Shown here piece after piece: positions 9,317 to 18,737 of a stretch of DNA of 64,000 nucleotides (within the stretch, counting starts at the first letter, position 1; every line of letters begins with the position of its first letter). The notes beneath the pieces are model-generated. The model was not told the DNA's origin, did no database searches, and worked only from the letters and a program-made list of their open reading frames with translations. The stretch is from Sphingopyxis yananensis (GTDB taxonomy: Bacteria > Pseudomonadota > Alphaproteobacteria > Sphingomonadales > Sphingomonadaceae). The DNA is taken from contig NZ_JAJEWI010000007.1 of the NCBI RefSeq assembly GCF_020687785.1, forward strand, positions 1-64,000, in the 5' to 3' direction. Made by a program: the position numbers and the translations under genes.

Positions 9317-11119
9317 ATGAACGATATCATCACGGCGTTGATGACCAATGATGCTCTTCAAGGTTTGATTTTCATTGTTGTCCTATTTGTTGTTTTTGCT
9401 GCAGAGCGCCTTCCGCCAGTGACCATTGCGGTCATTGCTGCGGCCGCGATGATCTTATTCGGCTGGCTTACGCCTGATCTTATCACGGCGGCCTTTGCAA
9501 ACCCCGCACCGATTACCATTGCTAGTTTTTTCATTCTCTCGGGCGCGCTGGTGCGAACAGGTGCCGTAGAGACAATAACGAGTTTTATTATAAGGCGAGC
9601 GCGCCTATTGCCGCAGCGAACGATCGCGGGCGTCTTTGCAGGTGCGGGGATTATTCCTGCCTTCGTCAACAACACGCCGGTTGTTATGATATTGATCCCT
9701 GTCGTCACCCGCTTAGCGCGTGCAGTAGGGATCGCATCAACACGTTTGTTGATCCCTTTATCTTATCTGTCAATTTTGGGCGGAACGCTAACCTTGATCG
9801 GAACATCGACCAATTTGTTGGTTGACGGTGTCGCCCGCGCAAATGGCCAGCCGGGTTTTGGTATATTTGATATCACGGCAGTGGGCCTCGTTTCCATGAC
9901 GGCAGGGGGCATCATATTGCTTTTGCTTGGTCCGCGCCTGTTACCAGACCGCCCAGATGGGAATGCAGCAGACCCGCACCGGCTGGATTATTTGACAGAA
10001 TTGAGCCTTACCCCGCAATATCACGGCAAAGTGGGAAGCATTGCCGATCTCTCCTTCTTGAAACGGGATGCGGTTCGGTTGATCGCGGTTAAGCGCGGCG
10101 CAACAATTTTAAGAGACATTGGGCCATCTACATTGGTTGAGCGCGGTGATCGATTTGTTGTTGCGGCGTCTGCTGATGAATTGGATAGTCTTGCACGCAG
10201 CAAAACCGTTGTGGTTGGATTGCAAAATGTCGGCCACCAAATACGACTTGCTGAAGATGAGCGGACCAGTGACGTGCGCTTGGTCGGTTTAACAATTGCG
10301 CCGTCTCATCCAGCTATTGGTGGTCGCTTGGACCATATTCCATTCCTCTCAAATTTGCCGGCGCGTATTCTTGGCATTGGGCGCGCTCGGCATTTGCCTG
10401 GGCCTGATATTGCTAGCGTTCGCTTGCGGGCCGCTGACAGTTTATTGGTGGCCGCCGAAGCACCAGCCGTTGAGGCTTTGCATGGCAACATGCACCTGAT
10501 TGCTGAAGATACCAGCCGTGTTCGGCGTTATCGCCGAAATCGCGCGCACGTCGCTATTTTAACGCTTGCAGCCGTTGTGATGTTAGCGGCGGCATCCGTG
10601 GCACCCATCCTTTCCTTAGCCCTAATTGGCGTAGGAATCGTCTTGGTAACGGGATGTATTGATCCAGCGGATGCGTGGGATTCTATCGACGGCAGCGTGC
10701 TGGTTCTAATTTTTGCGATGCTAGGTATCGGAAGCGGGCTGGAAGCGATTGGCACGATAGATCTAGTCGTTGACACAGTCGCGCCATGGCTTCGTGGTTT
10801 GTCGCCATTTGCGATCATTATAGTGTTATATTTTCTGACATCGCTTTTGACGGAAACGGTAACCAATAATGCAGTTGCTGTCATAATGACACCAATTGCC
10901 ATCGCATTAGGGCAAGCCACACATCAGGACCCACAAGCCTTGATTGTGGCTGTGATGTTTGCAGCGTCTGCCAGTTTCGCAACGCCTATTGGGTATCAAA
11001 CTAATACGATGGTTTATGCCGCTGCAGATTATCGTTTCTCTGATTTCCTGAAATTAGGGATTCCAATGAACATCGGTGTTGGAATTGCTACCTGCATTGC
11101 CATCCATTACCTCATTTAA
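9317..11119 (+). CDS. SLC13/DASS-type permease with central RCK-C domains
   Basis: The 600-residue protein has two hydrophobic halves. The first contains the SLC13 motif region TLTLIGTSTNLLV at about 155-167; the second has LTETVTNNAVAVIMTPI near 520. Between them (about 225-410) lies a soluble stretch with two repeated RCK-C (TrkA-C-like) units. The ATG at 9317 has a GGGAG ribosome site. Family members move dicarboxylates, sulfate or other anions with Na+; the substrate here is unknown. Its place next to ectR suggests, but does not prove, a link to salt stress. Confidence 0.8.
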   Translation: MNDIITALMTNDALQGLIFIVVLFVVFAAERLPPVTIAVIAAAAMILFGWLTPDLITAAFANPAPITIASFFILSGALVRTGAVETITSFIIRRARLLPQRTIAGVFAGAGIIPAFVNNTPVVMILIPVVTRLARAVGIASTRLLIPLSYLSILGGTLTLIGTSTNLLVDGVARANGQPGFGIFDITAVGLVSMTAGGIILLLLGPRLLPDRPDGNAADPHRLDYLTELSLTPQYHGKVGSIADLSFLKRDAVRLIAVKRGATILRDIGPSTLVERGDRFVVAASADELDSLARSKTVVVGLQNVGHQIRLAEDERTSDVRLVGLTIAPSHPAIGGRLDHIPFLSNLPARILGIGRARHLPGPDIASVRLRAADSLLVAAEAPAVEALHGNMHLIAEDTSRVRRYRRNRAHVAILTLAAVVMLAAASVAPILSLALIGVGIVLVTGCIDPADAWDSIDGSVLVLIFAMLGIGSGLEAIGTIDLVVDTVAPWLRGLSPFAIIIVLYFLTSLLTETVTNNAVAVIMTPIAIALGQATHQDPQALIVAVMFAASASFATPIGYQTNTMVYAAADYRFSDFLKLGIPMNIGVGIATCIAIHYLI

Positions 11120-11242
11120 ACTGAATCCGACCTCTATTTGCTAGCTAAAGAATCGGGATAAAGGGGCTCGTTAATAGCAGTTAACGCGCTTTTATTCCTC
11201 AAAACCCGCCAGTCCGAAAACGGCCCATTAGCTGCCCCTTCG

Positions 11243-12445
11243 TCACATCGGAAGCCCCTTCCCCTGTAACTTCAAGGCATCCAGATAGTCACTCCACCAT
11301 TGATACATGTCGACCCTCTCATTCCAATATTGGCTACGATTATAGATACGCCGAATAGCGTCTCGGTCGACATGAGCCAAAGACCGCTCAATGGCATCAG
11401 CACTCCACTTCCCGCTCTCGTTTAACATGGTCGACGCCGTCGTACGCAAGCCGTGTGCCGTGAGCTCCTCTGAGGAGTAGCCCATGCGCCGGAAAGCCTG
11501 ATTGATTGTATTCTCGCTTAGCGGTCGTCGCGATGTATGAAATGCTGGAAGTATGTAACCGCTCGGTCCGGTCAGTTCATGCAGCTCTGAAAGCATTTGT
11601 AGAACTTGGCGCGACAGCGGGACCGCATGCGCTTGCCTCATTTTCATGCGCTCGGCAGGGATCGCCCATATCGCCGTTTCAGCACTAATCTCGTCCCATG
11701 TAGCTTTACGCAATTCGCCCGGCCGTACCATTAGATGAGGCAGAAGTCGCATAGCCATGCGCGTCAGCTGGTTACCGGAATAATGTTCTACCGATCGCAA
11801 AAGTTCGCCAACTGCACTAGGATCCAGAAGAGCGCTTCTGTGCTTTACGGTGGGAACAATTAAAGCCCCCTTCAAAACAGCTGTTGGGTCAGCCTCCGCA
11901 CGTCCTGTTGCCACAGCGTAGCGAAATACTCGGCTAGCAAAGGAACGGCTTCGCCTTGCTGTCTCATATTTTCCGCGGGCTTCTATACGCTTTAAAGCAG
12001 ACAAAACTTCGAGTGGCTTTAACTCGCTTACAGGAAGGGATGCGATCGGAGACAGTTGGTCCAGTATCCAGTTCGCCTTGACGATTGTTACATCGGCCAG
12101 TCCATCTTTGACCATCTTGTCAATATATTCGCGGGCTACGTCGCCAAAGCTGTTCGCACCGCGATAAGCGGCCACCAACTTGTCCCGCTTTCTTTCCGAG
12201 ACTGGATCCAAACCGTCTTGAATTTGGCGCCGGGCATCGTCTCGCGCTCGGCGCGCATCCGCCAAGCCAACATCTGGGTAGCGGCCGATAGCTATACGCT
12301 TATCCTTCCCAGCCAACCGATATTTGAAACGCCACAACTTCGAGCCATTGGGATGAACCTCTAAATAGAGGCCCCGCTCATCAGCTTTCTTATAAATGCG
12401 GTCACGGCCAACAAGGGCGCGAATTTCCAAATCCCTGAGTGCCAA
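11243..12445 (-). CDS. Tyrosine integrase, DUF4102 type (island 1)
   Basis: The 400-residue protein has an N-terminal DUF4102 arm-binding domain, a core-binding domain at about 100-190, and a catalytic domain. Catalytic signatures include the first Arg in VRPGELRKATW, His-x-x-Arg in AHGLRTTAS, SLAHVDRDAIRR, and the Tyr in RRIYNRSQYW. It appears intact. The gene starts 232 bp left of a tRNA-Thr-like att site at 12677-12702, as expected for an integrase that serves a tRNA target. It is clearly related to the integrase at 50313-51581. Confidence 0.93.
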   Translation of the reverse strand: MALRDLEIRALVGRDRIYKKADERGLYLEVHPNGSKLWRFKYRLAGKDKRIAIGRYPDVGLADARRARDDARRQIQDGLDPVSERKRDKLVAAYRGANSFGDVAREYIDKMVKDGLADVTIVKANWILDQLSPIASLPVSELKPLEVLSALKRIEARGKYETARRSRSFASRVFRYAVATGRAEADPTAVLKGALIVPTVKHRSALLDPSAVGELLRSVEHYSGNQLTRMAMRLLPHLMVRPGELRKATWDEISAETAIWAIPAERMKMRQAHAVPLSRQVLQMLSELHELTGPSGYILPAFHTSRRPLSENTINQAFRRMGYSSEELTAHGLRTTASTMLNESGKWSADAIERSLAHVDRDAIRRIYNRSQYWNERVDMYQWWSDYLDALKLQGKGLPM

Positions 12446-12676
12446 GGCATCTCTCCCAATTGATCATCGGGATTTGCCGCCGCTATGCCATCTGATAACG
12501 TCCTTTTCAGGTCCAGGGGGCCACCACAATTCATGATCTTGGTAATGGCCCAAACGATGGCCCTATTACCCCATGAGATGGCCCCAGATCCGATGGAACG
12601 CCACGAGACAAATCCAAGAACAAATTGGCAGTTTTCTGCCGTTTTGTCGATGGCTGCGAGATGTTTTGGGAATAGA

Positions 12677-12702
12677 AAATGGTGCCGCTTACAGAACTCG
12701 AA
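12677..12702 (-). other. Short copy of the tRNA-Thr 3' end, candidate att site
   Basis: This 26-bp stretch matches 51748-51773 at 25 of 26 positions. On the minus strand it reads the T-arm and acceptor end of a tRNA up to CCA. Similarity stops in the T loop, so it is too short to be a tRNA. It lies next to integrase 1 and probably marks the junction between the ectoine block and the catabolic island. Confidence 0.7.
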
Positions 12703-13037
12703 GACAGGATCAATACACTGATTTATATCTCTAAAACGATAAAATAATTTTTTGTTACCGCCAATCTGGCGACTACATTGGACTGCGGCGGTGGTTAGAT
12801 CCCAATTATCGACGAAGCGTTACTATAGCAAGATGGGGCGTACGTTGATTAGCTCAATTTCCGACTTTTACAGTGCGAGCCTTACGTATGCTTGATCACC
12901 TAATCCATCTCCCTTTGCGAGATCAAAGCACTCGGGTGACCAGCCAGAACCGATACCGCCCCAATTCTCGCCGCAAGCAAATCCAACCGGCTGCAAAGTG
13001 TATCGCAGCTGAAGCCGTCCCATTCCATCAAAAGATG
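12703..13037. other. Intergenic stretch, no gene recognised
   Basis: An AT-rich start (12720-12760) is followed by mixed sequence. Short open frames on both strands match nothing I recognise. It probably holds debris of earlier insertions between the att site and the inverted repeat. Confidence 0.5.
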
Positions 13038-13102
13038 GATCTGTCCCCTTCTGAGTGCTCCAAAATATCATCAATTTTGGAGCACTCAGAAGGGGACAGA
13101 TC
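13038..13102. repeat. Perfect 29-bp inverted repeat with 7-bp spacer
   Basis: Arms 13038-13066 and 13074-13102 are exact reverse complements, beginning GATCTGTCCCCTTCTGAG; the spacer is ATCATCA. There is no T-run on either side, so it is not a standard terminator. It may be two ends of one insertion sequence left in contact. I could not assign the family. Confidence 0.85.
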
Positions 13103-13109
13103 AGCAGGA

Positions 13110-13514
13110 GTTTGACGGTTTAGGCCGATGACCAAGGCACTCATCGGTATGAGGGCGCGAGCATCCCTATCGCTGCAAACGCATGATCTGTTTGGCGGAC
13201 TAAGAATTGTCCTTGCAGTGTCAAAATATGGAATCCCATATCCGCAGAGTCTTGATTGGTGGTCCGCGCGGCGGATGTCCGAGCGTGAAGGTCTCGATAT
13301 CACAGACATCTGCCCGCAGCAGCAGGGCCACAGCGGGATCGTTGATACCGCCACCCCACTTTGGCCGTCTTCCCGCGGCGAGGCAACCTTCAGCAGTTTG
13401 CGTGCCAGCGCAATGCTGCCTTCGCGCGTTAAGCTCGCCAGCAAGCCATAATGACGGATGCCATGGCACATGAAGCAAGAAGCGGTGGATGAACTCATCA
13501 GCGCTCAGTCTCAT
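13110..13514 (-). pseudogene. IS91-like transposase C-terminal remnant, frameshifted
   Basis: On the minus strand the frame from 13514 reads MRLSADEFIHRFLLH. The neighbouring frame continues GIRHYGLLASLTREGSIALARKLL. Together these resemble the C-terminal part of IS91-family (Y2) transposases, which carry a phrase close to RLSADEFIRRFLLHVLP.GFHRIRHYGLL. A small deletion between the two causes the frame change. The catalytic tyrosines are not in this piece. The left limit is approximate. Confidence 0.65.
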
Positions 13515-13623
13515 TGTTTGGCGGCGCTCCGTACCGCTGCGGCGCTAGGGTCAGGCCCCATTGAAATGATCGACATCGTGCGCAGTTGACACACTAGAAA
13601 GAAATGTCATATATCGTCCGATA

Positions 13624-13638
13624 GATCGATAATCGCAC
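13624..13638 (+). promoter_or_regulatory. IclR/PcaR-like box upstream of TonB receptor 1
   Basis: The 15-mer GATCGATAATCGCAC differs in one base from the PcaR box of pseudomonads as I remember it (GTTCGATAATCGCAC has T at position 2). It lies 37 bp before the TTG start. The IclR protein encoded at 42663-43481 is the natural candidate to bind it. Confidence 0.6.
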
Positions 13639-13674
13639 ATTTGTTCAATTGCGAATTTTAAGGGGAGAGGCACG

Positions 13675-15855
13675 TTGCCCAAGCCGCAGTTTATTTCACT
13701 TGTTTGCCGAGGCGCGTCGCTGAGCGCGTTGGTTTTAGCAACATTGCAACCGGTTTCCGCGCAAACCCTGGCAGGTTCGAGTGGTGATATTCGCGCGCAG
13801 ACAGCAGATGATGAAAACGGGGCGAATGACATCGTCGTGACCGCGCAAAAGCGCAGCGAGCGCCTGCAAGACGTTCCAATTTCCATTTCGGCTGTGACAT
13901 CTGATACGCTGCAAAAACAAAGCGTTATGCAGGTTTCTCAACTTTCATTAGCAGTCCCTGCTGTACGCATCGACTTCAGCGGAAACACGGTACAGCCAAC
14001 CATTCGCGGCGTCGGTAGCGCCATCGCTGGGCCGGGCACCAATTCGAATATCCCAACCTATATTGACGGATATTATATCCCGAATCCTGTTGCGACCGAT
14101 CTTGCTCTGATCAATATCGCTGGCCTCAGCGTTTTGAAAGGGCCGCAGGGCACATTATTCGGGCGCAACGCCACGGGCGGCGCGATTCAGGTAACCACCA
14201 AAGCACCGCAGCATGACACCAATATTCTCGCGCGGTTAAGCTACGCTTCCTTCAACCACATCACAGCGGGCGTTTATGGCTCGACCGGCCTGACGCCAAA
14301 TCTCGCGATCGACCTTGCCGCCTCCTATGAATATGGTGACGGCTTCAAGCGCAATATCGTGACGGGCCAAAGAAATGTTGGCCAGTTCAGCCGCTGGTCC
14401 GTGCGGTCCAAGGCTCTGTGGGAACCAACCGACGGCGTCATCTTTACGCTCGCTTATGGCCACACCTATAGTGACGATCCGACACCCAATATGGTCAACG
14501 CCCGCAACGGTATGAGTGCTGGCGCGCTGATTCCAGGCAATGTGGTGGCCTCGGGTCGTCGGGACATGTCAAACGGCAGCCCCAATTATGATTATCTGAC
14601 GACAGATGCCGTAACGCTGACCAGCAATTTTGATCTCGGTTTTGCCGATTTGACGTCTTACACGGCTTATCGCAAAGAAAGTGATGATCAGGGTTTTGAT
14701 TATGATGCATCCCCCGCTTTCATTCAGGCGGCGAAATGGACGATTCCGGAAAAAACCTTCACACAAGAAATCAACCTGACATCCAAGGGCGGCGGTCGCT
14801 TCAACTGGGTGCTGGGCGCGTTTTATCTGTATAACAGCAGCGAATATCATTATAATATCGCGGCGGGTAGCAATGACTATAGCCGCCTGTTCGACAGCCG
14901 AAACAAGACCAATTCCTATGCGGTTTTCGCAGACGGCACCTATGAAGTGATGGACAAGCTGTTTGTTACGGTCGGTGGCCGTTACAGCATCGACAAACCC
15001 CATGTCGCGTTCAACCTGATGGACACGGTAATAGACGAAGGCGGCGCTACCTTTAAGAATTTCTCGCCGCGCGCCGTGGTACGTTATGAAATCAACCGTG
15101 GATCAAGTGTCTATGGCTCTTTCACCAAGGGTTATAAGTCCGGCATTCTGCCTGCGGCTTCCTTCTCGACCGTCGCGGTGGAGCCAGAAAGCATCGATGC
15201 CTTTGAACTGGGTTATAAAATTTCCCAAGGGCCGCTGCGCTTCAACCTCGCCGGATTTTATTATGACTATAAGGATGTGCAAGTTGCATCCTTCTTCGCG
15301 CAGGGTGTTTCCGTCGTGCGCAACGCCGCCAGCGCGGAAATCTATGGTGTTGATGGTGAACTCAGCTATGATGTGACGCCTGATTTTACCCTGTCGGCCA
15401 GCGCGGCTTATACCCATGCGGACTATAAAAAATTCCAGAACGCTATCGGCTACGAACAGGATCTTGACCCAAGCAGCCAAACATATTCGACGTTCCAACC
15501 CGTGAATGTTGATGCATCGGGCTTTCAGGTTCTGAGATCCCCTCGTTTGGCGTTTAATGTTGGGGCCAATTATGGCTTTAACTTGGCGAACGGCCGCATG
15601 GCGTTGAACGCCAACTATTATCGCACCAGCAAATTCTACTTCGATGCGGTGGAACAATTTGGCCAAAAAGCTTATGGCCTATTGAACTTGCGCGCGACGT
15701 GGACGGACCCGTCGGAACGGATGGATGTCTCTATTTTTGGCACCAACGTTACCAACACCAACTATATCACGCAGACGCTGCCTGATACGGTCGCCATCCG
15801 CCAAGCCTATGGCGAGCCTGCGGCCTTTGGTGCGGCACTGACCTTCCGCTACTAA
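13675..15855 (+). CDS. TonB-dependent outer-membrane receptor 1
   Basis: The 726-residue protein starts at a TTG with an AAGGGGAGAG ribosome site, then has a signal peptide ending near PVSAQT. A TonB-box-like segment DIVVTAQKR at about 45-53 is followed by the plug with VLKGPQGTLFGRNATGGAI at about 150-168. The 22-strand barrel ends in a terminal aromatic (LTFRY). Such receptors import large or hydrophobic substrates in sphingomonads. It is similar to receptor 2 (20393-22561), sharing IRGVGS..AGPG and DG.YIPN. It has its own terminator, so it is probably transcribed alone. Confidence 0.92.
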   Translation: MPKPQFISLVCRGASLSALVLATLQPVSAQTLAGSSGDIRAQTADDENGANDIVVTAQKRSERLQDVPISISAVTSDTLQKQSVMQVSQLSLAVPAVRIDFSGNTVQPTIRGVGSAIAGPGTNSNIPTYIDGYYIPNPVATDLALINIAGLSVLKGPQGTLFGRNATGGAIQVTTKAPQHDTNILARLSYASFNHITAGVYGSTGLTPNLAIDLAASYEYGDGFKRNIVTGQRNVGQFSRWSVRSKALWEPTDGVIFTLAYGHTYSDDPTPNMVNARNGMSAGALIPGNVVASGRRDMSNGSPNYDYLTTDAVTLTSNFDLGFADLTSYTAYRKESDDQGFDYDASPAFIQAAKWTIPEKTFTQEINLTSKGGGRFNWVLGAFYLYNSSEYHYNIAAGSNDYSRLFDSRNKTNSYAVFADGTYEVMDKLFVTVGGRYSIDKPHVAFNLMDTVIDEGGATFKNFSPRAVVRYEINRGSSVYGSFTKGYKSGILPAASFSTVAVEPESIDAFELGYKISQGPLRFNLAGFYYDYKDVQVASFFAQGVSVVRNAASAEIYGVDGELSYDVTPDFTLSASAAYTHADYKKFQNAIGYEQDLDPSSQTYSTFQPVNVDASGFQVLRSPRLAFNVGANYGFNLANGRMALNANYYRTSKFYFDAVEQFGQKAYGLLNLRATWTDPSERMDVSIFGTNVTNTNYITQTLPDTVAIRQAYGEPAAFGAALTFRY

Positions 15856-15861
15856 GTCAAA

Positions 15862-15907
15862 AATGGCTGGCTTTCCTCTCATCTGGAAGGCCAGCCATTG
15901 TTTTTTT
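15862..15907 (+). terminator. Rho-independent terminator after TonB receptor 1
   Basis: A 15-bp stem (15862-15876 with 15885-15899, one mismatch) and an 8-base loop are followed by a run of seven Ts. It starts 7 bp after the receptor stop. Confidence 0.9.
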
Positions 15908-15989
15908 GTTGAGCAGAATGTCGATTGCGACCTGCTCGGCCCATGCCGATCATTTTTACAGCCATTTGTGTATTAGGAGCAATTTTGGG

Positions 15990-16679
15990 ATGATCGATAA
16001 AAGCATCGCCTCCGCTGCCGATGCCGTCGCAGACATTCAAGATGGTGCATCGGTGATGATCGGGGGCTTTGGCACGGCCGGTATGCCCGATCAGTTAATT
16101 GACGCCCTGATTGCCCGAAATGTGAATGATTTAACGATCATCAACAACAATGCTGGCAATGGTGAAACGGGCTTAGCCGCTTTGCTAAAAGCAGGGTGCG
16201 TCAAAAAAATCATCTGCTCCTTTCCCCGCCAATCGGACTCCCACCATTTCGATGCCCTATACCGATCCGGCCAGATAGAATTGGAATTGGTACCACAGGG
16301 CAATCTTGCTGCGCGTATTCAAGCCGCAGGGGCAGGATTGGGTGCGATCTTTACCCCCACAGGCTATGGAACATTGCTGGCAGAGGGCAAAGAAACGCGC
16401 GAGATTGAAGGCGTAAATTACGTGCTTGAATATCCTATTCACGCCGATTTCGCGCTGATCAAAGCGCAACAAGGCGATCGTTGGGGCAATTTGGTGTACC
16501 GCAAGACGGCGCGCAATTTTGGACCAATTATGGCGATGGCAGCCAAGACGACGATCGCCCAAGTTTGCGACATTGTCCCACTGGGCAGCCTGGACCCTGA
16601 AACGGTCATCACCCCCGGAATATTTGTTCAGCGCGTGGTCGAAATTGGCGGCGTCGCCAGCGTTGCCGCTGAAGCTTGA
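15990..16679 (+). CDS. 3-oxoacid CoA-transferase subunit A (PcaI/ScoA-like)
   Basis: The 229-residue protein starts MIDKSIASAADAV at an ATG preceded by AGGAG. GGFGTAGMPDQLIDAL at about 24-39 and the NNNAGNGETGLAALL stretch at about 50 are typical of subunit A of class I CoA-transferases, which move CoA from succinyl-CoA to a 3-oxoacid. It is directly followed by subunit B and a thiolase, the order seen in pcaIJF sets. Substrate could be 3-oxoadipate or another 3-oxo or ring-cleavage acid of this pathway. Confidence 0.88.
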   Translation: MIDKSIASAADAVADIQDGASVMIGGFGTAGMPDQLIDALIARNVNDLTIINNNAGNGETGLAALLKAGCVKKIICSFPRQSDSHHFDALYRSGQIELELVPQGNLAARIQAAGAGLGAIFTPTGYGTLLAEGKETREIEGVNYVLEYPIHADFALIKAQQGDRWGNLVYRKTARNFGPIMAMAAKTTIAQVCDIVPLGSLDPETVITPGIFVQRVVEIGGVASVAAEA

Positions 16680-16696
16680 TCCAGAAAGCCAAGAAT

Positions 16697-17380
16697 ATGA
16701 TCCGTTTGACCCGCGACCAAATGGCCGCCCGCGTCGCCCTCGATATTCCCGAAGGTTCCTATGTCAATCTGGGCATTGGCCTACCCACCAAAGTTGCCAA
16801 TTATCTGCCCCAAGATCGCGACATTTTTCTGCAAAGCGAAAATGGCTTGCTGGGCATGGGCCCTGCCCCTGCTTCGGGCGAAGAAGATTGGGATTTGATC
16901 AATGCTGGTAAACAAGCCGTAACCTTGTTGGCGGGCGGCAGCTACTTTCATCATGCCGATAGTTTCGCGATGATGCGCGGCGGCCATATCGACATCTGCG
17001 TTTTGGGTGCATTTCAGGTCGCTATAAACGGCGATCTGGCGAATTGGCACACCGGCGAAGCAGACGCAATTCCTGCTGTTGGCGGGGCGATGGATTTGGC
17101 CATCGGCGCCAAAAAAACCTTTGTGATGATGGATTTGCTAACCAAGCAGGGACAAAGTAAATTGGTTGAACACTGCACCTATCCCTTAACCGGATTGGGC
17201 TGTGTTTCGCGGATTTACACCGACCTTGCGATATTCGACGTCGGGCCACGCGGCGCGCAAGTGGTCGAGATGGTCGACGACCTTTCGCTGGACGAATTAC
17301 GCACATTGACGGGCGTACCGCTTGTCATGACCACCGCCAATATGGCGGAAGGTCTGCCAACAGGAACAACCCATGACTGA
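16697..17380 (+). CDS. 3-oxoacid CoA-transferase subunit B (PcaJ/ScoB-like)
   Basis: The 227-residue subunit carries LGIGLPTKVANYL at about 28-40 and SENGLLGMGPAP near 53-64; the Glu in this motif is the one that forms the CoA thioester. Its presence argues for a true transferase and against the hydrolase-like IpdB proteins of steroid degradation. The ATG at 16697 gives the usual start MIRLTRDQMAARVA; a TTG at 16676 overlapping the subunit A stop is an alternative. Its stop overlaps the thiolase start by 8 bp. Confidence 0.88.
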   Translation: MIRLTRDQMAARVALDIPEGSYVNLGIGLPTKVANYLPQDRDIFLQSENGLLGMGPAPASGEEDWDLINAGKQAVTLLAGGSYFHHADSFAMMRGGHIDICVLGAFQVAINGDLANWHTGEADAIPAVGGAMDLAIGAKKTFVMMDLLTKQGQSKLVEHCTYPLTGLGCVSRIYTDLAIFDVGPRGAQVVEMVDDLSLDELRTLTGVPLVMTTANMAEGLPTGTTHD

Positions 17381-18581
17381 AGCCTTTATCTGCGACGCCA
17401 TCCGCACCCCAATTGGCCGATATGGCGGCGGCTTGTCCGAAATCCGCACCGACGATCTGGGTGCCATTCCCCTGCGGGCGCTGATCGCTCGCAACCCACA
17501 ATTGGATCCGGCGGCGATTGAAGAGCTATTTTACGGCTGCGCCAATCAATCGGGCGAGGATAATCGCAACGTTGCGCGCATGAGCCTGCTGCTCGCAGGC
17601 CTGCCATATCAGGTGGCGGGGGTAACGCTGAACCGCTTGTGTGCATCTGGCCTCGAAGCGGTTGGCGCGGCGGCGCGGGCAATCCGTGCCGATGAAATGC
17701 AATTAGCGATGGCAGGGGGCGTTGAAAATATGACGCGCGCGCCCTTTGTTATGGGCAAGGCAGACGGCGCCTTTGGCCGTAACCAGAAAATCGAGGATAC
17801 AACCATGGGCTGGCGCTTCGTCAACCCAGCCCTTGATGCGCTATATGGCACCGAAACCATGCCCCGCACGGGCGAAAATGTGGCGGAGGATTATGGCATC
17901 AGCCGCGCGGATCAGGATGCTTTTGCACTGCAAAGCCAGTTGCGGGCCAAGGCCGCTCAAAATAATGGCTTTTTTGCGAAAGAAATTATTCCCGTCATCG
18001 TCCCCGGCAGAAAACGCGGTGAAACATATGAGTTGTCAATCGACGAACATCCGCGCGCGGATACGACATTAGAAACGCTGCAAAAACTACGGCCTTTATT
18101 CGGTCCAAATGGCACCGTTACGGCGGGCAATGCATCGGGTATCAATGATGGGGCTGCCGCGATGATAATAGTCAGCGAAGCGGCTGCAAAGGCCCATGGC
18201 CTTGTGCCCCGCGCGCGTATTTTGGGCATGGCGTCGGCTGGCGTCGAACCGCGCATCATGGGTATTGGCCCCGTTGCGGCGACGCAAAAACTGATGACCC
18301 GCCTTGGCATGTCGATTGGCGATTTCGATGCCATTGAATTAAACGAAGCCTTCGCCAGTCAGGGGCTTGCTGTCATGCGCCAGCTCGGCCTTGCGGATGA
18401 TGCCCCGCATGTAAACCCTAATGGCGGGGCGATTGCGCTTGGCCATCCGCTGGGCATGTCCGGTGCCCGCATCGCGATGACGCTGGTGAATCATTTGGAA
18501 CAAACCGGCGGCAAGCGCGGCCTCGCCACGCTGTGCATCGGCGTCGGCATGGGGCTGGCGCTAGCCATCGAGCGCGTCTGA
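17373..18581 (+). CDS. 3-oxoadipyl-CoA/acetyl-CoA acyltransferase (thiolase, PcaF-like)
   Basis: The 402-residue thiolase has the nucleophile Cys90 in NRLCASGLEA, His358 in GGAIALGHPLG, and the second Cys388 in LCIGVGMG. It ends operon 15990-18581, overlapping subunit B by 8 bp. The length and active-site phrases fit PcaF, which releases succinyl-CoA and acetyl-CoA from 3-oxoadipyl-CoA; a related 3-oxoacyl-CoA is equally possible. Confidence 0.88.
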   Translation: MTEAFICDAIRTPIGRYGGGLSEIRTDDLGAIPLRALIARNPQLDPAAIEELFYGCANQSGEDNRNVARMSLLLAGLPYQVAGVTLNRLCASGLEAVGAAARAIRADEMQLAMAGGVENMTRAPFVMGKADGAFGRNQKIEDTTMGWRFVNPALDALYGTETMPRTGENVAEDYGISRADQDAFALQSQLRAKAAQNNGFFAKEIIPVIVPGRKRGETYELSIDEHPRADTTLETLQKLRPLFGPNGTVTAGNASGINDGAAAMIIVSEAAAKAHGLVPRARILGMASAGVEPRIMGIGPVAATQKLMTRLGMSIGDFDAIELNEAFASQGLAVMRQLGLADDAPHVNPNGGAIALGHPLGMSGARIAMTLVNHLEQTGGKRGLATLCIGVGMGLALAIERV

Positions 18582-18670
18582 CGTCAGCGCGCCGAACCGG
18601 GCGAGTGACTAACAAAGAAAAGCTGAAGCGTCTTGTCGCCAGCTGCATCAGAATTTGATTATATCACATA

Positions 18671-18709
18671 AAAAAGCGGACGGGATTTGAACAACCCCGT
18701 CCGCTTTTT
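18671..18709. terminator. Bidirectional terminator between thiolase and hydratase genes
   Basis: A 14-bp perfect stem with AAAAAGCGGACGGG on one side and its complement on the other, with an 11-base loop, works for both converging operons because each arm ends in A/T runs. Confidence 0.9.
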
Positions 18710-18737
18710 CATGATGATGCCGTCATGGCGCGGTCGG

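Noticed and set aside
16676-17380. TTG start at 16676 for CoA-transferase subunit B
   Set aside because: The ATG at 16697 gives the usual family N-terminus; the TTG remains possible.
15990-17380. IpdAB-type ring hydrolase of steroid degradation
   Set aside because: Subunit B keeps the catalytic Glu in SENGLLG, as in true CoA-transferases.
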